Notes: generated by a model not told the origin, from the letters alone. Numbered from the stretch's first letter, positions 43,450 through 57,269 are shown. The stretch: 64,000 nucleotides of DNA from Zeus faber (GCA_960531495.1 OY482852.1:28125121-28189120), one strand, 5' to 3'. Translations and numbers: made by a program.

Positions 43450-46000
43450 CAGTGTTTAACTATGTTTTCTTGGCTATCATTTTGCATTAATAATGTTGCA
43501 TTAATCTGCTTGTAGTACTTATACTAATATTTATGTATTGTTGTAATTTAGTTAGGCCCTTTTCCTTTCTCAATCCATAAATTAAAGCCATTTTAGTTGT
43601 TAATTAGGAGCAAATCTGAACCATTGAGCTTGGCTAATAATGGAATTTCAGCATCTGTGTGATGACTAACTGGCAGTGGTGGAAAGTAAAGTAGTATTTT
43701 TTGTACTTAATAATTGTAATTAAGTTCATTTTGTTTCTTTGCAACTACTCCACTACATTTTAAAGCAAATATCTGTCCTTTTTATTCCACTACTTTTCTA
43801 AACACGCCATTTTTTCTTTTTCGTTTTTTTTTTATCAAGATTTGTATTTATAATGAAAGCAAGACGAACCAATCCACCGAATCAATCAAAATGCGTAGAA
43901 CTTCAGGTATTTTTTACAAGGACACCGCCTATTCTATTTAATTGTAAATTGTACTCAGGATACCACAAAGAACAAACAAAGTGAACAAAGGAATTGGGGA
44001 AAGAAAACACAAATGTCTTTCGACCTTGTTGGCGTGGTAACCTTCCACTTCAACTTTCACAGCGGTTGCGGTGTTTTCTCTTTTCACTTGTCTAGTTAAT
44101 TAGTTACACTCAAGGCCACCTATTAAGCGCCGGCTAAGTTTGCCTATTGGGTTGTTATTGTGATTCATTTAGCCGCATTCTGGCTTGGCCAGCGTAAGCT
44201 TGTACTTAGTGCCAAGCAGCCACTGGCAAGGTGACAAGTGAAATTTCAATCTTCAGATCTGTGACAGCGGAACTCAAAAACTCCATCCTGATCCTTGTAG
44301 ATCATTAGCAACTGGTGTTGAGACCAGTCATTCTCGTAAATATGAGCAGGTCACGCAAAGGGAGCGAGGGTTTATTTTCATTTTCTTTCCCCTCAGGCCT
44401 AATTTCCTTGAGCTGTTAGACAGGGGCCGGCAACAAGAGTGACAGTGTATCAATACACCATATTCTCATGTTTCCACACTGCCCCTGCCCGCTGTCTCGC
44501 TGCCCAGTTTAATGAATGTCCAGAGACAATCTCGATGGAAGGAATAGAAATGGGCTCTTGGGAGAGGCCGTAACAACTCATGATTAGAACAGTCATTAAT
44601 TCTGCATCGCCTACCCCCTCGGCATGTCAGTCTTCGTCTTCCTTCGGCGTCACTTTGGTTTGTCTTTCCCTTTCGCTTGAACCTTCATTACAGCTGGCAC
44701 AATCAGTGTGCAAAACGTGCATACAATTTCATCAGAAGATGTATTTTTAAGCAAATGCCACAAACATAGTGTCGTATCTCAGTGGCTACATTTGTAGACC
44801 TGACAAACTTCAGATTCCAACCATGTTAACAGAGATTGTCCAAAGTTATTAGTGATATATAAAAAGGACGTAAGCGCATCCTGTTAGACCGAAGGCACAT
44901 GTGCATTTACAGGAGCACAAATTGCACCTCCTCATCAAAGCAACGGCTTCGGTACGGTTACAAGAATGACACATTGAAGAAGAAAAAAGATACATTTGAG
45001 TGAAAGTCTTGAATAAATGAACTAAAATAAAAATTTCCAATAGCAGCGCATTTGTCGACGTTATCCACAAACCACACAAAATTAATGGAAATAAACGGTG
45101 GTGCAGGGAGCCAGGATAGACAAATTGACAAAAAAAAAAAAAAAAAAACAGCGCACCAAAGCTCACAAGTTTGTCAAAAATTGGTTCTCAAGGCAGTGTT
45201 TGATTTTCGGTCTTTTTTTTTCCATTCAGCAGCAATTTCAAGGAGAGGGGGATTCAATAAAACATTTATAAGTCTGCCTTTAGAGCATGAATGCTCCTGC
45301 AGACCCCGGAAAAGCACAAAGAATACAGCAACAGCATCCCCTCACTGCAGCACACTATCAGAAGACCCCTGAGGAGATGAGAGATCCACCATGTGCTCAC
45401 GAACACAAAATATGTCGAGTAACCTATTTCAATGCGATATGGTCCACAAAAATATTTCCTAACCCAATATCTTCAGGGGGTAAAACAACGATACGGTAAG
45501 TAACATTAGGTTACGTCTCGGGATTAACAGATACTGGAGCAATACCAGACTGATGTAGGAAAATATCCTCAATGCAATATTCCAATTCCAAACATATCAA
45601 ACAATGTCAAATATTAAAATACACCGACATTTTTTTTAATTATAGACAGAAGCAGGTTGGATCAGTATTTTTCAACCACTGTGCCACACTAGCGTGCCCT
45701 GAGACTCGGCAGGTGTGGCCTGAAAATGAAAATCCCAACTTAAAAATGCATAAATAAATGCACCAAGCTCTTGATGCAAGACCAGAATTGCAAGGCTGTA
45801 CTGATTTATCTAATTCACCAGTTCCAACCAGAATAGCAGCTCTGTGTTCATCAGAACAAGATCAACACTGAAAATGATGACTTTTAGTAGTGACGCAAGG
45901 TTAAACTATTTAAATTTTGTTTTGATTTAGTCATTGATGAATCGCTCAGTAAATAGTCAAGAGTCATTCAATTTTCCAACATCTTTATTTGTTTAATTCA
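43450..46000. other. intron stretch, mostly unique
   Basis: Contains poly-A at about 45131-45148 and a fragment (45665-45740: ccactgtgccacactagcgt, cggcaggtgtggcctg) resembling a teleost hAT MITE end. 44400-44620 is unique, balanced sequence of enhancer-like texture. No gene recognised. Confidence 0.5.
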
Positions 46001-46009
46001 GCTGGTGCA

Positions 46010-46700
46010 ACACAGGGTGAGCAAGGGAGGACTTCCGAGTCAGAGGAGCCGGTTTGGCTTTGAATTGTGACTGGAACTCTCCCAAGAATCATTTATGTCA
46101 AAATGATTTATTTTGGTGGAATGCAATGTATAAATCCCTCACATTCAATATGAATTATGTCAAATGCCTTGACCAGTTTTGCCTTGGACTTCAATGTAGA
46201 TGTCAGTAATTATTTTCAGTGTGGCAGATGAGGGGGCGTGGTTAAGCCAGGGTCTGCGGGCTACAGCGCGGGCTTCGTCCCGTACCGGTGCAGCTGTTCT
46301 GACTCGGCCGATCAGGCCTTTGCCGCTGATTGGATGGAGTCAGCTGGGAGAGTTTTCTTATGTATTGTTTGTCTGTGTCTTGTGAGGACGCATGGTGCAG
46401 GAGACTCTGCGGACCAGATCGCGACCCAAATGGACTCTGATCAATTATTCAATACTTTATGTTCACGGTTCGGCCAGCGAGCCTTTTTGTTTGACTTTTC
46501 TGGAATAAAAACCCAGTCGTGTCGGCACCGCACTGCCATTCTGTCTCCGTCTCCCTGCCTGAACATGTGTATGAGGACGGAACCGTCTACAAGTCGCTTG
46601 CCCCATCTTTTGCCGTAGAGACTCCAGACTCTCGAGTCATTTAAAAGATTTGTTTGTTACTGACGAATCGTTCACGAGTCTTGCTATTCCATAGTAATAG
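46010..46700 (+). repeat. dispersed repeat family X, copy 2, split by an LTR
   Basis: Collinear with 28675-28885 (cacattcaatatgaattatg, ccttgacc, gtcagtaattattttca). Its right end (46613-46665: ttttgccgtagagactccag, ctctcgagtcatttaaaag) matches the end of copy 1 and the fragment near 12655-12720. The LTR at 46220-46591 separates the parts. Confidence 0.6.
46220..46591 (+). mobile_element. Gmr1-like LTR, probable solo
   Basis: Starts TGTGGCAGATGAGG then ggcgtggttaagcc, as in the LTRs at 55029 and 57596; shares ccagcgagcctttttgtttg and an AATAAA (near 46503) with the LTR at 29074-29399; ends CCGTCTACA. No internal sequence follows. Flanking 5-mers (ttcag and agtcg) do not match, so a flank has changed or the end is misplaced. 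Confidence 0.7.
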
Positions 46701-49700
46701 GCACAGTTCAATGGATTTGACGTCTTTAGTGGTTAACAGGATAGTGGTGTGCCATCACGGTAATGGTCAATACTTTGTTTGCCAGTATAAAATTTAGATT
46801 TCACAGTTTTGTTTTTTTTATCAACATTCCCCCAGCAACAGCTTTTGACGTTACATGGTTGGAAAATGGCCAAAACGAGCAAATGTTAGCTCAAATTATC
46901 GCAAGGGAAGTGAAATTTATCCTACCATGACTGTCCCATACAAACCTTTTACGGATGGTGGATTTTGTTATATTTTTGGAAGTTGGTAGAAACAGATAGG
47001 GTTGGGATAGGGGTATAGAAAAGGGTGCACTGGATTGGATGTACAAGAGAGGTGACAGGGTAAGTGGTGAAGGAGTTAGGATATAGTGTATTACAGTGGG
47101 TGCAAGTGTGAGTGTGTGTGAGATGGGTGGGGGGGGGGGGGTAATACGCTTGGAGCAAGGTATGGTGTTGGTGTGTGCCGCTTTGGAAGCATTCAGCTAT
47201 CAAGAGAATGGGCAGGTTCTCTGAGGAAACGAGATGAAAGGACCATCTGCCTTCGCTGTGGAGTGCAGGCCGGGTTTGGGGGGCGGGGTGGGGGCAGACT
47301 GCGGCTGAGGCCTGGAAAGGAGAGATGTGTCTGCCCTGTGGCGATGGAGGACCAACACCATTCTTAGATCCGACGGAACCCTCAATCTGCGTCTTTTTTA
47401 GCCTTACGCAAGGCGCCCATTCAAACCTATCCTGTTGAAGTCTTTAACAGTTATTTATTCATTATTATTCATTCAGGCCTGTGTTGAGAGGAGGAAAAAA
47501 ACAACTAATGCACAGCTTCCCTCCATTAAATATACTCTGGTCTGCCGAATACCTCGAAGCCACTTCATTTGGTAGCAACTTGGAATATTTCATAACAAAC
47601 AAATAGGTATTTGAAAACCTTTGATGGATATGCTTCTGAGAAAAAGTTAAAAGGGACATCAAAACAGAGATTTTCATATTTTCATCCGCTGTTGCTCATT
47701 TCGAACCACAGCTTCTCACTGATTTGGGCGCGTCAGAACAAGGTCTGGGGCAGCGCAAGGTCAGGCGTACTGATGAGGATGTGAGAACGGACATTTCGGT
47801 CCCTTGAATAGAACACGCCTGTAAAGAGCTGTCGTCCTTTCCTCGGAACATAATCTGCGATTCGGAAATCTCAGTAAAAGTCGCATGATGCATTCAGTTT
47901 CCTTTAGGTGGGAGAAATACACCATCTCTATCTCACATCAAGGACATTAAAATGATAGTTTGGGAGTGTTTATCCTTATTTTCTACTTACCTGCGATGTC
48001 GTCAATCAATTAACAGGATTTTGTCGTTAATCCAACTTTCTCAGGGTTGCGAGAGAAATTCTGCAAAGCCCTGCGCAACTTGGAATGGAAGTGAATGGGG
48101 GTCAAATTCATTCAACTCTGAAAGCACTTAAACATAATTCACAGTGTGCACGTTGCATATCGAGTGCGCACTCTCAGACTTTCTGCCCCACTTCTTTCTT
48201 GCATTCACTCTCCCTTCACAGTACGTACGCTCAAATCACTGCATATGTTACAGTCTCCTGGTAAATGGCATACGCGCATTACCTGGCAGCCATGTGTTTC
48301 CAAGCTTGCCCGTTTAGAAAGTTACCCCATTTGGTGATAAAACCACAAAGCTGCCAATTGGTTTAAGCTCCAAAAGATAACAGACTCAAATACACGGAGA
48401 ACCCTGGTATCCTGAGCAACAAGGCAATCAAAGACTAGTGGAACGACATGCACAATTCACTTGGGAACTTGCAAATGCAAACCAAGATTGTTTTTTTTTT
48501 TATTAGCAAGACGCAATACATTTTAGTTTATTTTATTGTCATCCCTGGATATACTGTAAAGCTTCAAGCTGAACAACAAAAGCCCCTGATGGGGCAGAGT
48601 TCAAAAACCAGAAGGAAAACTGGCCCAAATCGAATGCCTTCAGGTGCCGTCATCACAACCGATTACAAAACGATGTCCCGTCGATGACGCCAAAGTTCTA
48701 CTGGTGACATCTTTCTTAGATGCTTAGTGCTTCACAGGTGTTGGTGGCTTTCATGTAAAAGTCCTGCTGACTTGTGACATGTGCCGGATTTTAAAATGTC
48801 TTGGCCTAGATCATCGACTGGACGCCGTATCTGTAATGTGACCTGTTTCTGGAGAGACCATTTGAAGCATTGACCTTGGGTTGATGCTCGCTGCCATCTT
48901 GGCAGGAAGCGTAGCCAGGAATTTCTCAATTTGGCCAGTCTTGGTGCGTTGTGGTGTTGAGTTGAAACCACCAGACAGATGGTTTGCTCAAATGCAAATG
49001 AGAGGCGTGTCAATCAAGGCAACTACATCCTCAAATGTACCTCTCTTAAAGCCTTAAAACCTTCTTAAGGAACAATCATTTTCAAATTCACAACAAAGAC
49101 ACCCACCAGCTATTGAGACCGTAATGGTTTGGATATATTTTAGGTGTACATTGTAAGAATTGGACAAATACAGCACAAAATCCCAAGCTTTTGATTTTCA
49201 CAATGTTAAAGTCCATTTGTCGTTCAACTCATTAATGCAAATATATATCTTTGAGGGGATTTCCCATGACAAATTGTCTTTAATGTTTGTGTGACTCAAT
49301 GTGGAGTTGGAGTGATCAAATAAGTGTCATGATAGAGCGATCTACAGCACTAGATAAGCAGCGTGGCGTGAGAAGAGTCATTCAGCTATTCATCATACAG
49401 ATTTCAGAAGGAAAGCAGCATGCAACAAAACCAAGTTCTTGTTTGTTTAATAAAACTATAAAAATAACAGCATCACAAACAATAGGTGGTGTATTTGGCA
49501 AACTTTGGAAGGAAGCTTCAATATTTCGCTGACTTTTTCCCCACGGAAAAATATGGGATCTCCAATCTCAAATGGGGATCATTTTTTATCCAAACCAATG
49601 TGATTCATTCCATACCACAGTTGCTGTTTATTCTGGCGGTCTAGAATGAGAAGTCATGTTTTTTTGTGTGTTTTGTGTCCTGCAATGTTTTTGTTAGATT

Positions 49701-50131
49701 TTGTGTTCATGTGTTGAAACAAAGATGAAAATATGTGATGAGCCCATGAAGACGGCGAAGTATCGATGTCGACAGTTTTTAAGCCCTCACAAATAAACCT
49801 CACAGTCCCCCATTCAGAAGCAAAGCCATTGGGTGGAAAAAGGCTCTGGCAATGTGAAATCATAGTCACACTATGATGTACAGGACATTGCTATCTGTCC
49901 GCCTGGTACGCAGCCACTCATAGTTTATGTTTTGGGACATCTTTGCACCTTGAACCAAGTCATCCCTTGTAATGGAACACTGAAATGACTATGATTTGGG
50001 TCGTGAAAAGCAAATCTCTTGAGCTGTGGAAAGCAGGTTCAGGGCTGCACACGTCGGCTGGGAGGTGAATCGGGTCCACCTTCACCCTTATTTCTCAGTC
50101 TATTCATGTCCCTGGATGACATTGATCACAG

Positions 50132-50217
<86 letters not shown>

Positions 50218-50699
50218 AGTTTGGGGATGCAAAGCTGGTGGGAAACCTATGTGGACCTGAAAAGACGCATGTTGAATGCCACTCTCTCGCTTAAAAAAGG
50301 CAATTGACCCCAGCGTGTTGTGTCTTCGTATCTACAATCCAGGTAGTGTGAATTCTGTGCTGCCTCAAAGTCAGCTTAACAGTTCGAACAAAAACCGGTG
50401 AAAAGCGCACACCATTTCAAGAGGTGATGCCTCGACAGTGCCCTGTCTGCAGTTTCTATTGGTGGCGCTGGAGGTGTGGGGATTTTGATTGAACCCGGAG
50501 CATTTAAAATGGCAAACATTGTAAATTTACAGAATCCCCCCTTTCTATTTTTGCCGATGAGATTGGCGTAAAATTAACTGTCACCCAAAGACGCCTCAAT
50601 GTACATATAGGTAATGTTAAGTACAATCCCGAACCGAACCAGATGGTGACTGTTTGAATAGTGGATTCAATGCGAAAAGGAAAAGCATTGTTTGCTCAC
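46701..50699. other. intron stretch next to Sushi 1 exon
   Basis: Contains poly-G at 47129-47141 and an 80-bp (GA)n array at 50136-50215. No gene, RNA or mobile element recognised. Confidence 0.55.
50136..50215. repeat. (GA)n microsatellite
   Basis: About 80 bp of pure GA. Frames of Arg-Glu repeats are artefacts. Confidence 0.95.
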
Positions 50700-50894
50700 C
50701 TCTACAGATGGGGACGGGGAAGTCCCACACAGAGACCCCGGCTGCGTTGGTGACGCAGGTGAGGAGCGAATGTCCATCCAGGACGTAGCCGGTGACGCAG
50801 CGGTAGCGGATCCTGTTCCCTACATTGAACTGCGTTCCATTCAGAATGCCTTTGGGCGGAACACCTGGGTTCCCGCAAGAGCTTCTTCGCAACT
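50700..50894 (-). CDS. csmd3: csmd3 exon: Sushi 1
   Basis: This 195-nt exon encodes one complete Sushi/CCP domain. Its four cysteines sit in SCGNPG, YRC, LTC and PIC, with the module tryptophan in VWDFP. The acceptor is a TTCCAG junction and the donor is GTGAGC. It enters with two bases and leaves with one (a symmetric phase 1-1 module), so it splices cleanly to the CUB 2 exon to read ICRAED-TCGG. NGTQF is an N-glycosylation sequon. It is the most 5' csmd3 exon in the window; the intron on its 3' side is 20.8 kb. Confidence 0.95.
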
Positions 50895-51693
50895 CTGGAA
50901 GGATGGGAGCAGACCAAAAGAAAAAAATATTTCAGTAAGGAAACCCTGATCTTAACATGTACTAGAACTCCAGAGCATGGATTTTAGTAGTCTACATCAA
51001 GTACCAGGGAAGAACTATTAATCATCTTGCCCCAACTAATCTGAACTCATTAGAAATGGTATTGATTATTTAACAACTCTTGATGCCAGAAGGGAAGCCT
51101 AAATAGGAATTGATTAGATAATAATTGAGGACATAGATTTCTATTGTATAAGAAAGTACAGTAGTAGTTTTGGCCATTTGAGGATCATCTTATATCAATC
51201 CCAAAGTTGCTCATTTTAAACTTAATTCTAAGACGTGGATTATTTTTTCCCAATGAAAAAATCAGGGATTGGTATTGTAACGAGATATGCAGATACAGGT
51301 ATGGGGGGAAAATGTGTACAATTTATTAAATATTACAAACAACATAACTATAATAAACAATGTTGTTCATCTGTGTAGAAATTATATAAAAGGCTGCAAT
51401 GAAGTAATTTAATTCAAGCTAAACTGTATAATACTATAACATGTTACTACAATGTTAACTGCTGTCTGCTCATTCAGTGAGCAGTTTGATACTAGACTTT
51501 TTTTAGACAATAATATTAGCAGTAATGATATAATTTTCACAATTTTTACATAACAGTGAACTGATGCCAATTATTTGAGGTGGCTGCATCATTTTGTAAA
51601 ATCGTTGGATTAATTAATTCAATCATATGTCTCCATCCAAATGTCAAGAGAATTTTAAACCAATGTCGTAAGTTTATATCAGTTGCGTTCAGG

Positions 51694-52107
51694 CAGTGCT
51701 TTATTTGTAAATTAGGAGGTGCCGGAACACAGAGAGATTGATGATCTGGTGGGTGAGGCTAAAATAAAACAAATGAAAATGGAGGAATGGGGCACGACTC
51801 GTAGACTCGTTAAGATTATTTTCTGCGCAAAATGCATGAAGAGGGAATGATCGGGGAGAGAGTGTCCCCATTAAGCACCGTTCCATTCCATACCTACATG
51901 TTTCCTTCCGTAAAGAGACGTACAATAAAAACACTGTTGTGGCGCGGCAATCGCGGGCAACCCATCGGAAGCGCATGCGGAGCTCGCAGCTCAAGCCACA
52001 GCTCCGCAGTTTGTGTGGAGGTGCCGGATCCAATCAAATAAGTGCCAGTCCCAATCTGGGAGGTCCCGGAACATGTTCTGGCAGGATCCTGCATAAATTA
52101 AGCCCTG
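51694..52107. mobile_element. hAT-type MITE with 8-bp target duplication
   Basis: Ends CAGTGCTTTATTTG and, in reverse, CAGGGCTTAATTTATG. Flanks CGTTCAGG (51686-51693) and GGTTCAGG (52108-52115) agree at 7 of 8 bases. The interior carries inverted segments (gaggtgccggaacac / gaggtcccggaacatg) and no transposase. It is a non-autonomous hAT. Confidence 0.85.
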
Positions 52108-52119
52108 GGTTCAGGCAAA

Positions 52120-53999
52120 TTAACTGTCAAATCAACTTTTATGTTCCGTTGTTCAACAACAATAAATTGCTCATCTTCATGAGGTTGATGTGTATTATAA
52201 CACTATTATAATCTTATAATATGATAGTGGCATAAAATGAACAAAATTGACAAATATATTGATAATTGTTATTATTGGTATGACAATTAATTGCCAAATA
52301 AAATGTCCTAATCGTGACAATATCAATCCAAATTGATAATGAATGATGTGAAATTATTACATAACCAGCAGGTTATGTACTTTAATGTGCATTTGAGCAT
52401 TAACATTTATTAAAATCAGTGGAGTTATTGTGTCCTAAGTCAGTGTTCATAAGCAGCTTGGTCAACAAGACAAGAAACATTTCATTCAAAGGTTTCATAT
52501 CTGACATTTTTGATAATTGGTAAACACACAGAACTTCAACAATGCATCCAGGGAAAGTCCATCAAGTCAATCACTTTTTCTTCGATTAGCCAATGGTCCC
52601 TCAACAGTTTTTCTAGCTGTGACGAAAGCCACATCAAATCTTTCCAGCCACAGACATACCCCAATCAAAATCAATTAAATAATTTCCATTTAAGCACCTT
52701 TTCAGTAATTATGCAGTGTGAAAGTATTAAAATCGATTTCTGCACAGCCCTCAACTTAATCACTAACCTTTGCAGACAGAATAATATCAATATAAGTACA
52801 GACTAATAAATTAAAGCTGACATAAGGAGGCCCTTTAACAGTCTAGTCTAAACAACAATGAGCGGATAGCCGCATGCTTCTGCAGGCTGTACCATCTGGG
52901 GCAGGAAAGTAGTGAGAAAATACTTTGAAAAATTACTTTTTGTGAAATGTTTTATCTTTTATTATTTAACTTGCCTTGTCTCGTTTGACACATTCGACTC
53001 AAAGCAATCACTTGCTCTGTTCCCGAGATGGCAAGCAGTGTGTAATTCGATTAGAGAAAAATAAGCATAATTAATCATTTTTACATTGTAGATGCTTAAT
53101 TTTTCTGTGGAAACATCCCAGACCCTCTAGTGCGATTAAAAATACAGAATGAACTTCACCGGCATAAGGGAATTACAAGGTGTGACGCTAATCTTCTCAT
53201 TAAATTGCAAATTTTCAATGATGTATCTATTAAAGACAATTAATAATTCACTTTTTTATGATATTGGGAATAATAAGGTCTCTTATTAATCAAGAAATGT
53301 ATCAGTTTTTATTCTAAATGTAAAAATAACGATTTATATCTATACGGGCCAAGGGATACAACTTAGTCCCCTCAGAACCAGATAATCATGAGATAAAAAG
53401 TTTAAGAATGGAGGTAATGATTACTGTTGTAAACCAGTGGGAAAATGCCAACTAACCAATATCGAAGCACTACAGTATTTAGGTTAAATACTGAAAACTT
53501 TTGGTACTACCCATTAAGTTGTGTTACTACACTGTAAACCGTCACAGGATGAGAAGAGCCTATGACATCAGTTGCATAGCTCATAGGACACTAGACCAGA
53601 AATTCTAAGAAAGACCAACTGCATCATTTGCTATTCTCATTGGGATATTTTAGAATACCAAAGAACGTCTCATTGCATTCGGCCGTTCTTAACTGTGTCC
53701 CCCTGTACTACACAACATGTATCCAGGCATTACTCTGACGTCTAGTCGGTCTTGGCTTAATTAACTCTGCAAGAACTGCAGCTAGAAGTAAAATAATAAG
53801 ATATTGCTGATAAAATTGAGGAAGCATTGAGGCTTTCTACTAACGTGTCAAATCCACTTGTGGCTTAATAATAAAATGAAGAGTTTTGATCATTTTCTTT
53901 TGCGATACAAGGATCTCACATTTTTGCAATGCCAGCTAAAATACAGGAAACCTTATATTCATGAGCTGCATTTGTAGAATATTCCCCCATTATATTCAT

Positions 54000-54050
<51 letters not shown>

Positions 54051-54341
54051 TCAGCATGCTTGGCTTCAAGGCCAGGAACTCTGCAGAAATGGGTAGGTAG
54101 ACAATTCTATACACAACACTAATGAGGCCGATCAGATCCAGTGTTGTTCTCCTGATGGGACTACACAACATCCTTCTGTCAAACAGACTTTTCCTGATCA
54201 TGCTATCAGGTGAAATTTATATTTTCCATTTGCTGCCATCTGCTTTTCATCCAATTATGTCAAGCTTAATAATCAAATTAAATATTTCTCCCTTATGTGG
54301 GCATACAGTGTATGTATGTGTATATATATATATATATATAG
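52120..54341. other. upstream intron stretch, partly enhancer-like
   Basis: 52990-53270 is unique AT-rich sequence with homeobox-like words (gtgtgtaattcgattagag, gcataattaatcatttt, gattaaaaatacag, caattaataattc). (CA)n lies at 54005-54050 and (TA)n at 54320-54340. No csmd3 exon was found here. Confidence 0.4.
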
Positions 54342-54760
54342 TGATGTCACAAGAGGCGCTTGGATAAAGGGACATTACATTTCCTCCTGCTGGCTGTGGA
54401 ACAACAGATCAAAATGCTCTCCAGAAGAAGACTAGAATCCCCACAAGCAGCCAGACAGGAGGGAACACTGTACAGAGAGTGGAACAGGTGGACCATATAA
54501 GGCCTAATGAGAGCATGGCGAGGGAAGAGTGTTTGGGAAGGAGAGTTTGGTGTGGGAGAGACACCACTCTTTAGTTTCCTCATTCTAATTTAATAAGGAA
54601 GACAGGTGACTTATTTTGTCCACTTTGAGTTGTGCCTTTTTCTTATTGCTATCCGCAATAAATGAAGATCCAGTTTTGTGGAGAGCCTTTGTTTGCCTTC
54701 TTTTTTGCTTCACCCACACTAAAGGCGACACTAGAAGCTCCCAGCCTCTCGGACATCACA
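54342..54760 (+). mobile_element. LTR of outer Gypsy-type element
   Basis: TGATGTC...GACATCACA ends with short inverted termini; a TATA box in gaccatataaggcc (about 54490) and AATAAA in cgcaataaatgaag (about 54656) give a U3-R-U5 layout. A candidate primer site TGGTGGGGAATGC begins 8 bases after the end. The downstream gag (separate entry) confirms orientation. No 3' LTR was found in the window. Confidence 0.8.
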
Positions 54761-55427
54761 GTTAGTTATGGTGGGGAATGCGGGCACTTGTACTGTGGGT
54801 GAGAATATATGACTAAAGTTGATATCCAGCAACTAACCCTTATTTTTGCTGAATTAAGTATCAACCAAGACTTGGAAGAGATACTGCAAAGGCTGGTTGA
54901 GAGCCACCAGCGCCAGATTGAGGCCTCGTCCACACGTGCTGTATATGGCTATTTTTAAAAACATATTTTTTCACCTCTGTTTTCAATAAAATTCCTGTCC
55001 ACACCAACAGTGTTTTTGAAAATATCTCTGTGGCAGGCCAAGGGGGCATCGTCAAGCCGCCGCTGCCGACAAGCGTTCGATCCTAAACCAGGAAGAAATA
55101 GAAGTTGTTGTCCCTGCAGTGAAGGACGGCGTGCCTGCGGGACATGCAGAATGGGCGAGACAAGCACCTTACCCAAGCTGCCCTACACGTCACGGCAGGA
55201 GCGCACCTAAGCGCGGATCTAATGGACATTTTCATTATTCGCCTGCAAGCCTTTAAGTTGTCCTTTTGGCCCACGTGCTGCATTTTGTTTGAACATTGAA
55301 TAAAACACGCCAACCAGCACTGTTTCGCCTCCTCTCTCTCGCCTCCTCTCTCTCTCTCACCTGCCTCCTCTCTCTCATTCCCTGGCCCTAGGCCAGAATA
55401 CACCTCTACAAGTAGCGCCTGAACACG

Positions 55428-56100
55428 ATGGAACAGTGCGAGGCCGAATCCCGGATGCCCTTTCCCCTGGAACAGATAATGGCGGCACTCGTCACAATGC
55501 AGGAGCAAGCCCTGCAATTACAGGAAATGGCGAGGGTCTGCGAGAGGGACCAGGAGGCGCTCTGGGAGAGCCAACAGGCTATCCAGGTCCTCCTCCTGAA
55601 GCGCACCAGACCTGACGGGCCATGACCGGCAGGCCCCCCAGTCCCCCCCGCTACAGAAAATGACGGGGGAGGACAATCCTGAGGTGTTCCTCGCCAACTT
55701 TGAACAGATGGCCGAGGTGGCCGGATGGTCGCACCAAGAGCAGGCGTAGCAGCTTGTTCCCCTCCCTTTAGGAGAAGCCCAGTTGGCGGCACATGCCGTA
55801 TCCCCGGAGCAGTGGACGAGCTATGCTGTTGTCCGGAGGCAGTGATGGAATGGGTTGGGAGAACACCAGAGCGCCACCGCCTGCGTCTCCGGTCACTCCC
55901 CTACGACACCGCGGGCCAGCCGAATGAGCGCTCCCCCAGTCCATCCCAATGAGGATTTTCCTCTGGAAAAATCGCGGGAGGATACGCTTCGCGGGACCTT
56001 TGAGCGGGTAGATAAAATTGATAGCGTGTTGGTGCCCCCGGATGCTGCGCTCACTCACCCGTATTTCGCGGTGATAAGGGATAGATTACACGAGTGAACC
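55428..56100 (+). pseudogene. Gmr1-like gag remnant
   Basis: Opens MEQCEAESRMPFPLEQIM with a heptad-like helix (MQEQALQLQEMARVCERDQE). In other frames it continues MTGEDNPEVFLANFEQMAE and LGEAQLAAHAVSPEQW, the gag region used by teleost Gypsy elements. Frame changes and stops follow. No protease motif (D-S-G) was recognised before the integrase. Confidence 0.75.
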
Positions 56101-56104
56101 GTGA

Positions 56105-57130
56105 TGCTCAGTCAGTACCCAATTGTTAGTCCCTAAAAGCCTTCGGGGTTTAGTCTCTCAGGCGGCTCATTATAACCTGATAGCTTGTCACTTAGGACAT
56201 GAGAAAACGCTCTAGCAGATTATGGCCCGTTTCTATTGGCCGGGCATTTGGGCGGACGTGTGGCAGTGCCGTGCTGCCTGTCCCAAGTGTCAGCTGGTGA
56301 ATCCACTGGCCCTTCCCAGAGCCCCATTGAAGCCCCTCGCCTTAGTCGAAACGCCATTTGAGAGAATCGCTATGGACCACAGTGCTTGGGGCTAGCGATT
56401 CGTGTTTGTCCTCGTGTTTGTCCCAGTGCTGCTGCGCAGTATTATGTCCAAAAATGTGGCACACGCGCTGTTTCAGGTCATCTCCTGGGTCGGGAGTCAG
56501 AAGGAAATCCTGACCGACCAGGGCACTTCGTTAATGTCACGCACACTGCGCGAACTGTAGGGGTTACTGGGTGCTCAATCCGGACCAGCGTTTACCACCC
56601 ACAGATGGACGGCCTGGGCGAGCGCTTCAACAAAACGTTGAAAAACATGATCCGGAAGATCGTCAACGATGACAGCCGTAATTGGGACACATGGCTGAAC
56701 CACCTGTTGTCCGCGGTGTGGAAGGTTCCCCAGTCCTCCACGGGGTTTTCCCCCTTTGAGCTACTGTTTGACAAGAGACCTTGTGGAGTGCTCGCCCCGA
56801 TTAAGGAAAACTGGCACCAGTAAAAACAAGGTCCAGTACATCCTGGACCTCGGAGAAAAGCTACACATGTAAGGACAGGAAGCACGGGAAGGTCAGCGCC
56901 ACCTGTACAACAGGGGGCTCCGGTTAAGACAATTCTCACTGGGAGACAAGGTGTTAGTCAACTCCCTACATCCAGCTTGCAATTACTGGCGATGTGGCAA
57001 GGGCCCTTTGTGGTCACACAATGCGTGGGGAAGGTCGATTATGAAGTTGAACGCAAAGACAGGGGGGCATCCGCCAAAATTTACCAACTAAACCTCCTAA
57101 ACGAATGGAGGAAAGGTGTGATCGTAGCAC
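56105..57130 (+). pseudogene. Gmr1-like integrase remnant
   Basis: In shifting frames: HLGHEKT and CPKC (zinc-binding HHCC), FERIAMDHSAWG (first catalytic Asp), EILTDQGTS (second Asp), GLGERFNKTLKNMI (Glu), WQGPFVV (GPY/F module near 57000) and KIYQLNLLNEWRKG. Several frameshifts and stops make it non-functional. It precedes reverse transcriptase, the reverse of the common Ty3/Gypsy order. Confidence 0.85.
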
Positions 57131-57269
57131 TGGCCACAGCGACATTTGAGCACAGCACTTTGCCGACGTGTTCTCTCCCCTGCCCGGCCCTACGCCCCTC
57201 ATACTCCACCATGTGGAGACAACCCCGAGGGAGAAGGTGCACTCCCGGCCGTATCGCCTGCCTGTAAAC

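Noticed and set aside
46613-46620. End of the LTR at 46220 placed with a target duplication
   Set aside because: No 5-bp flank pair matches, so I report the end by homology to other LTRs only.
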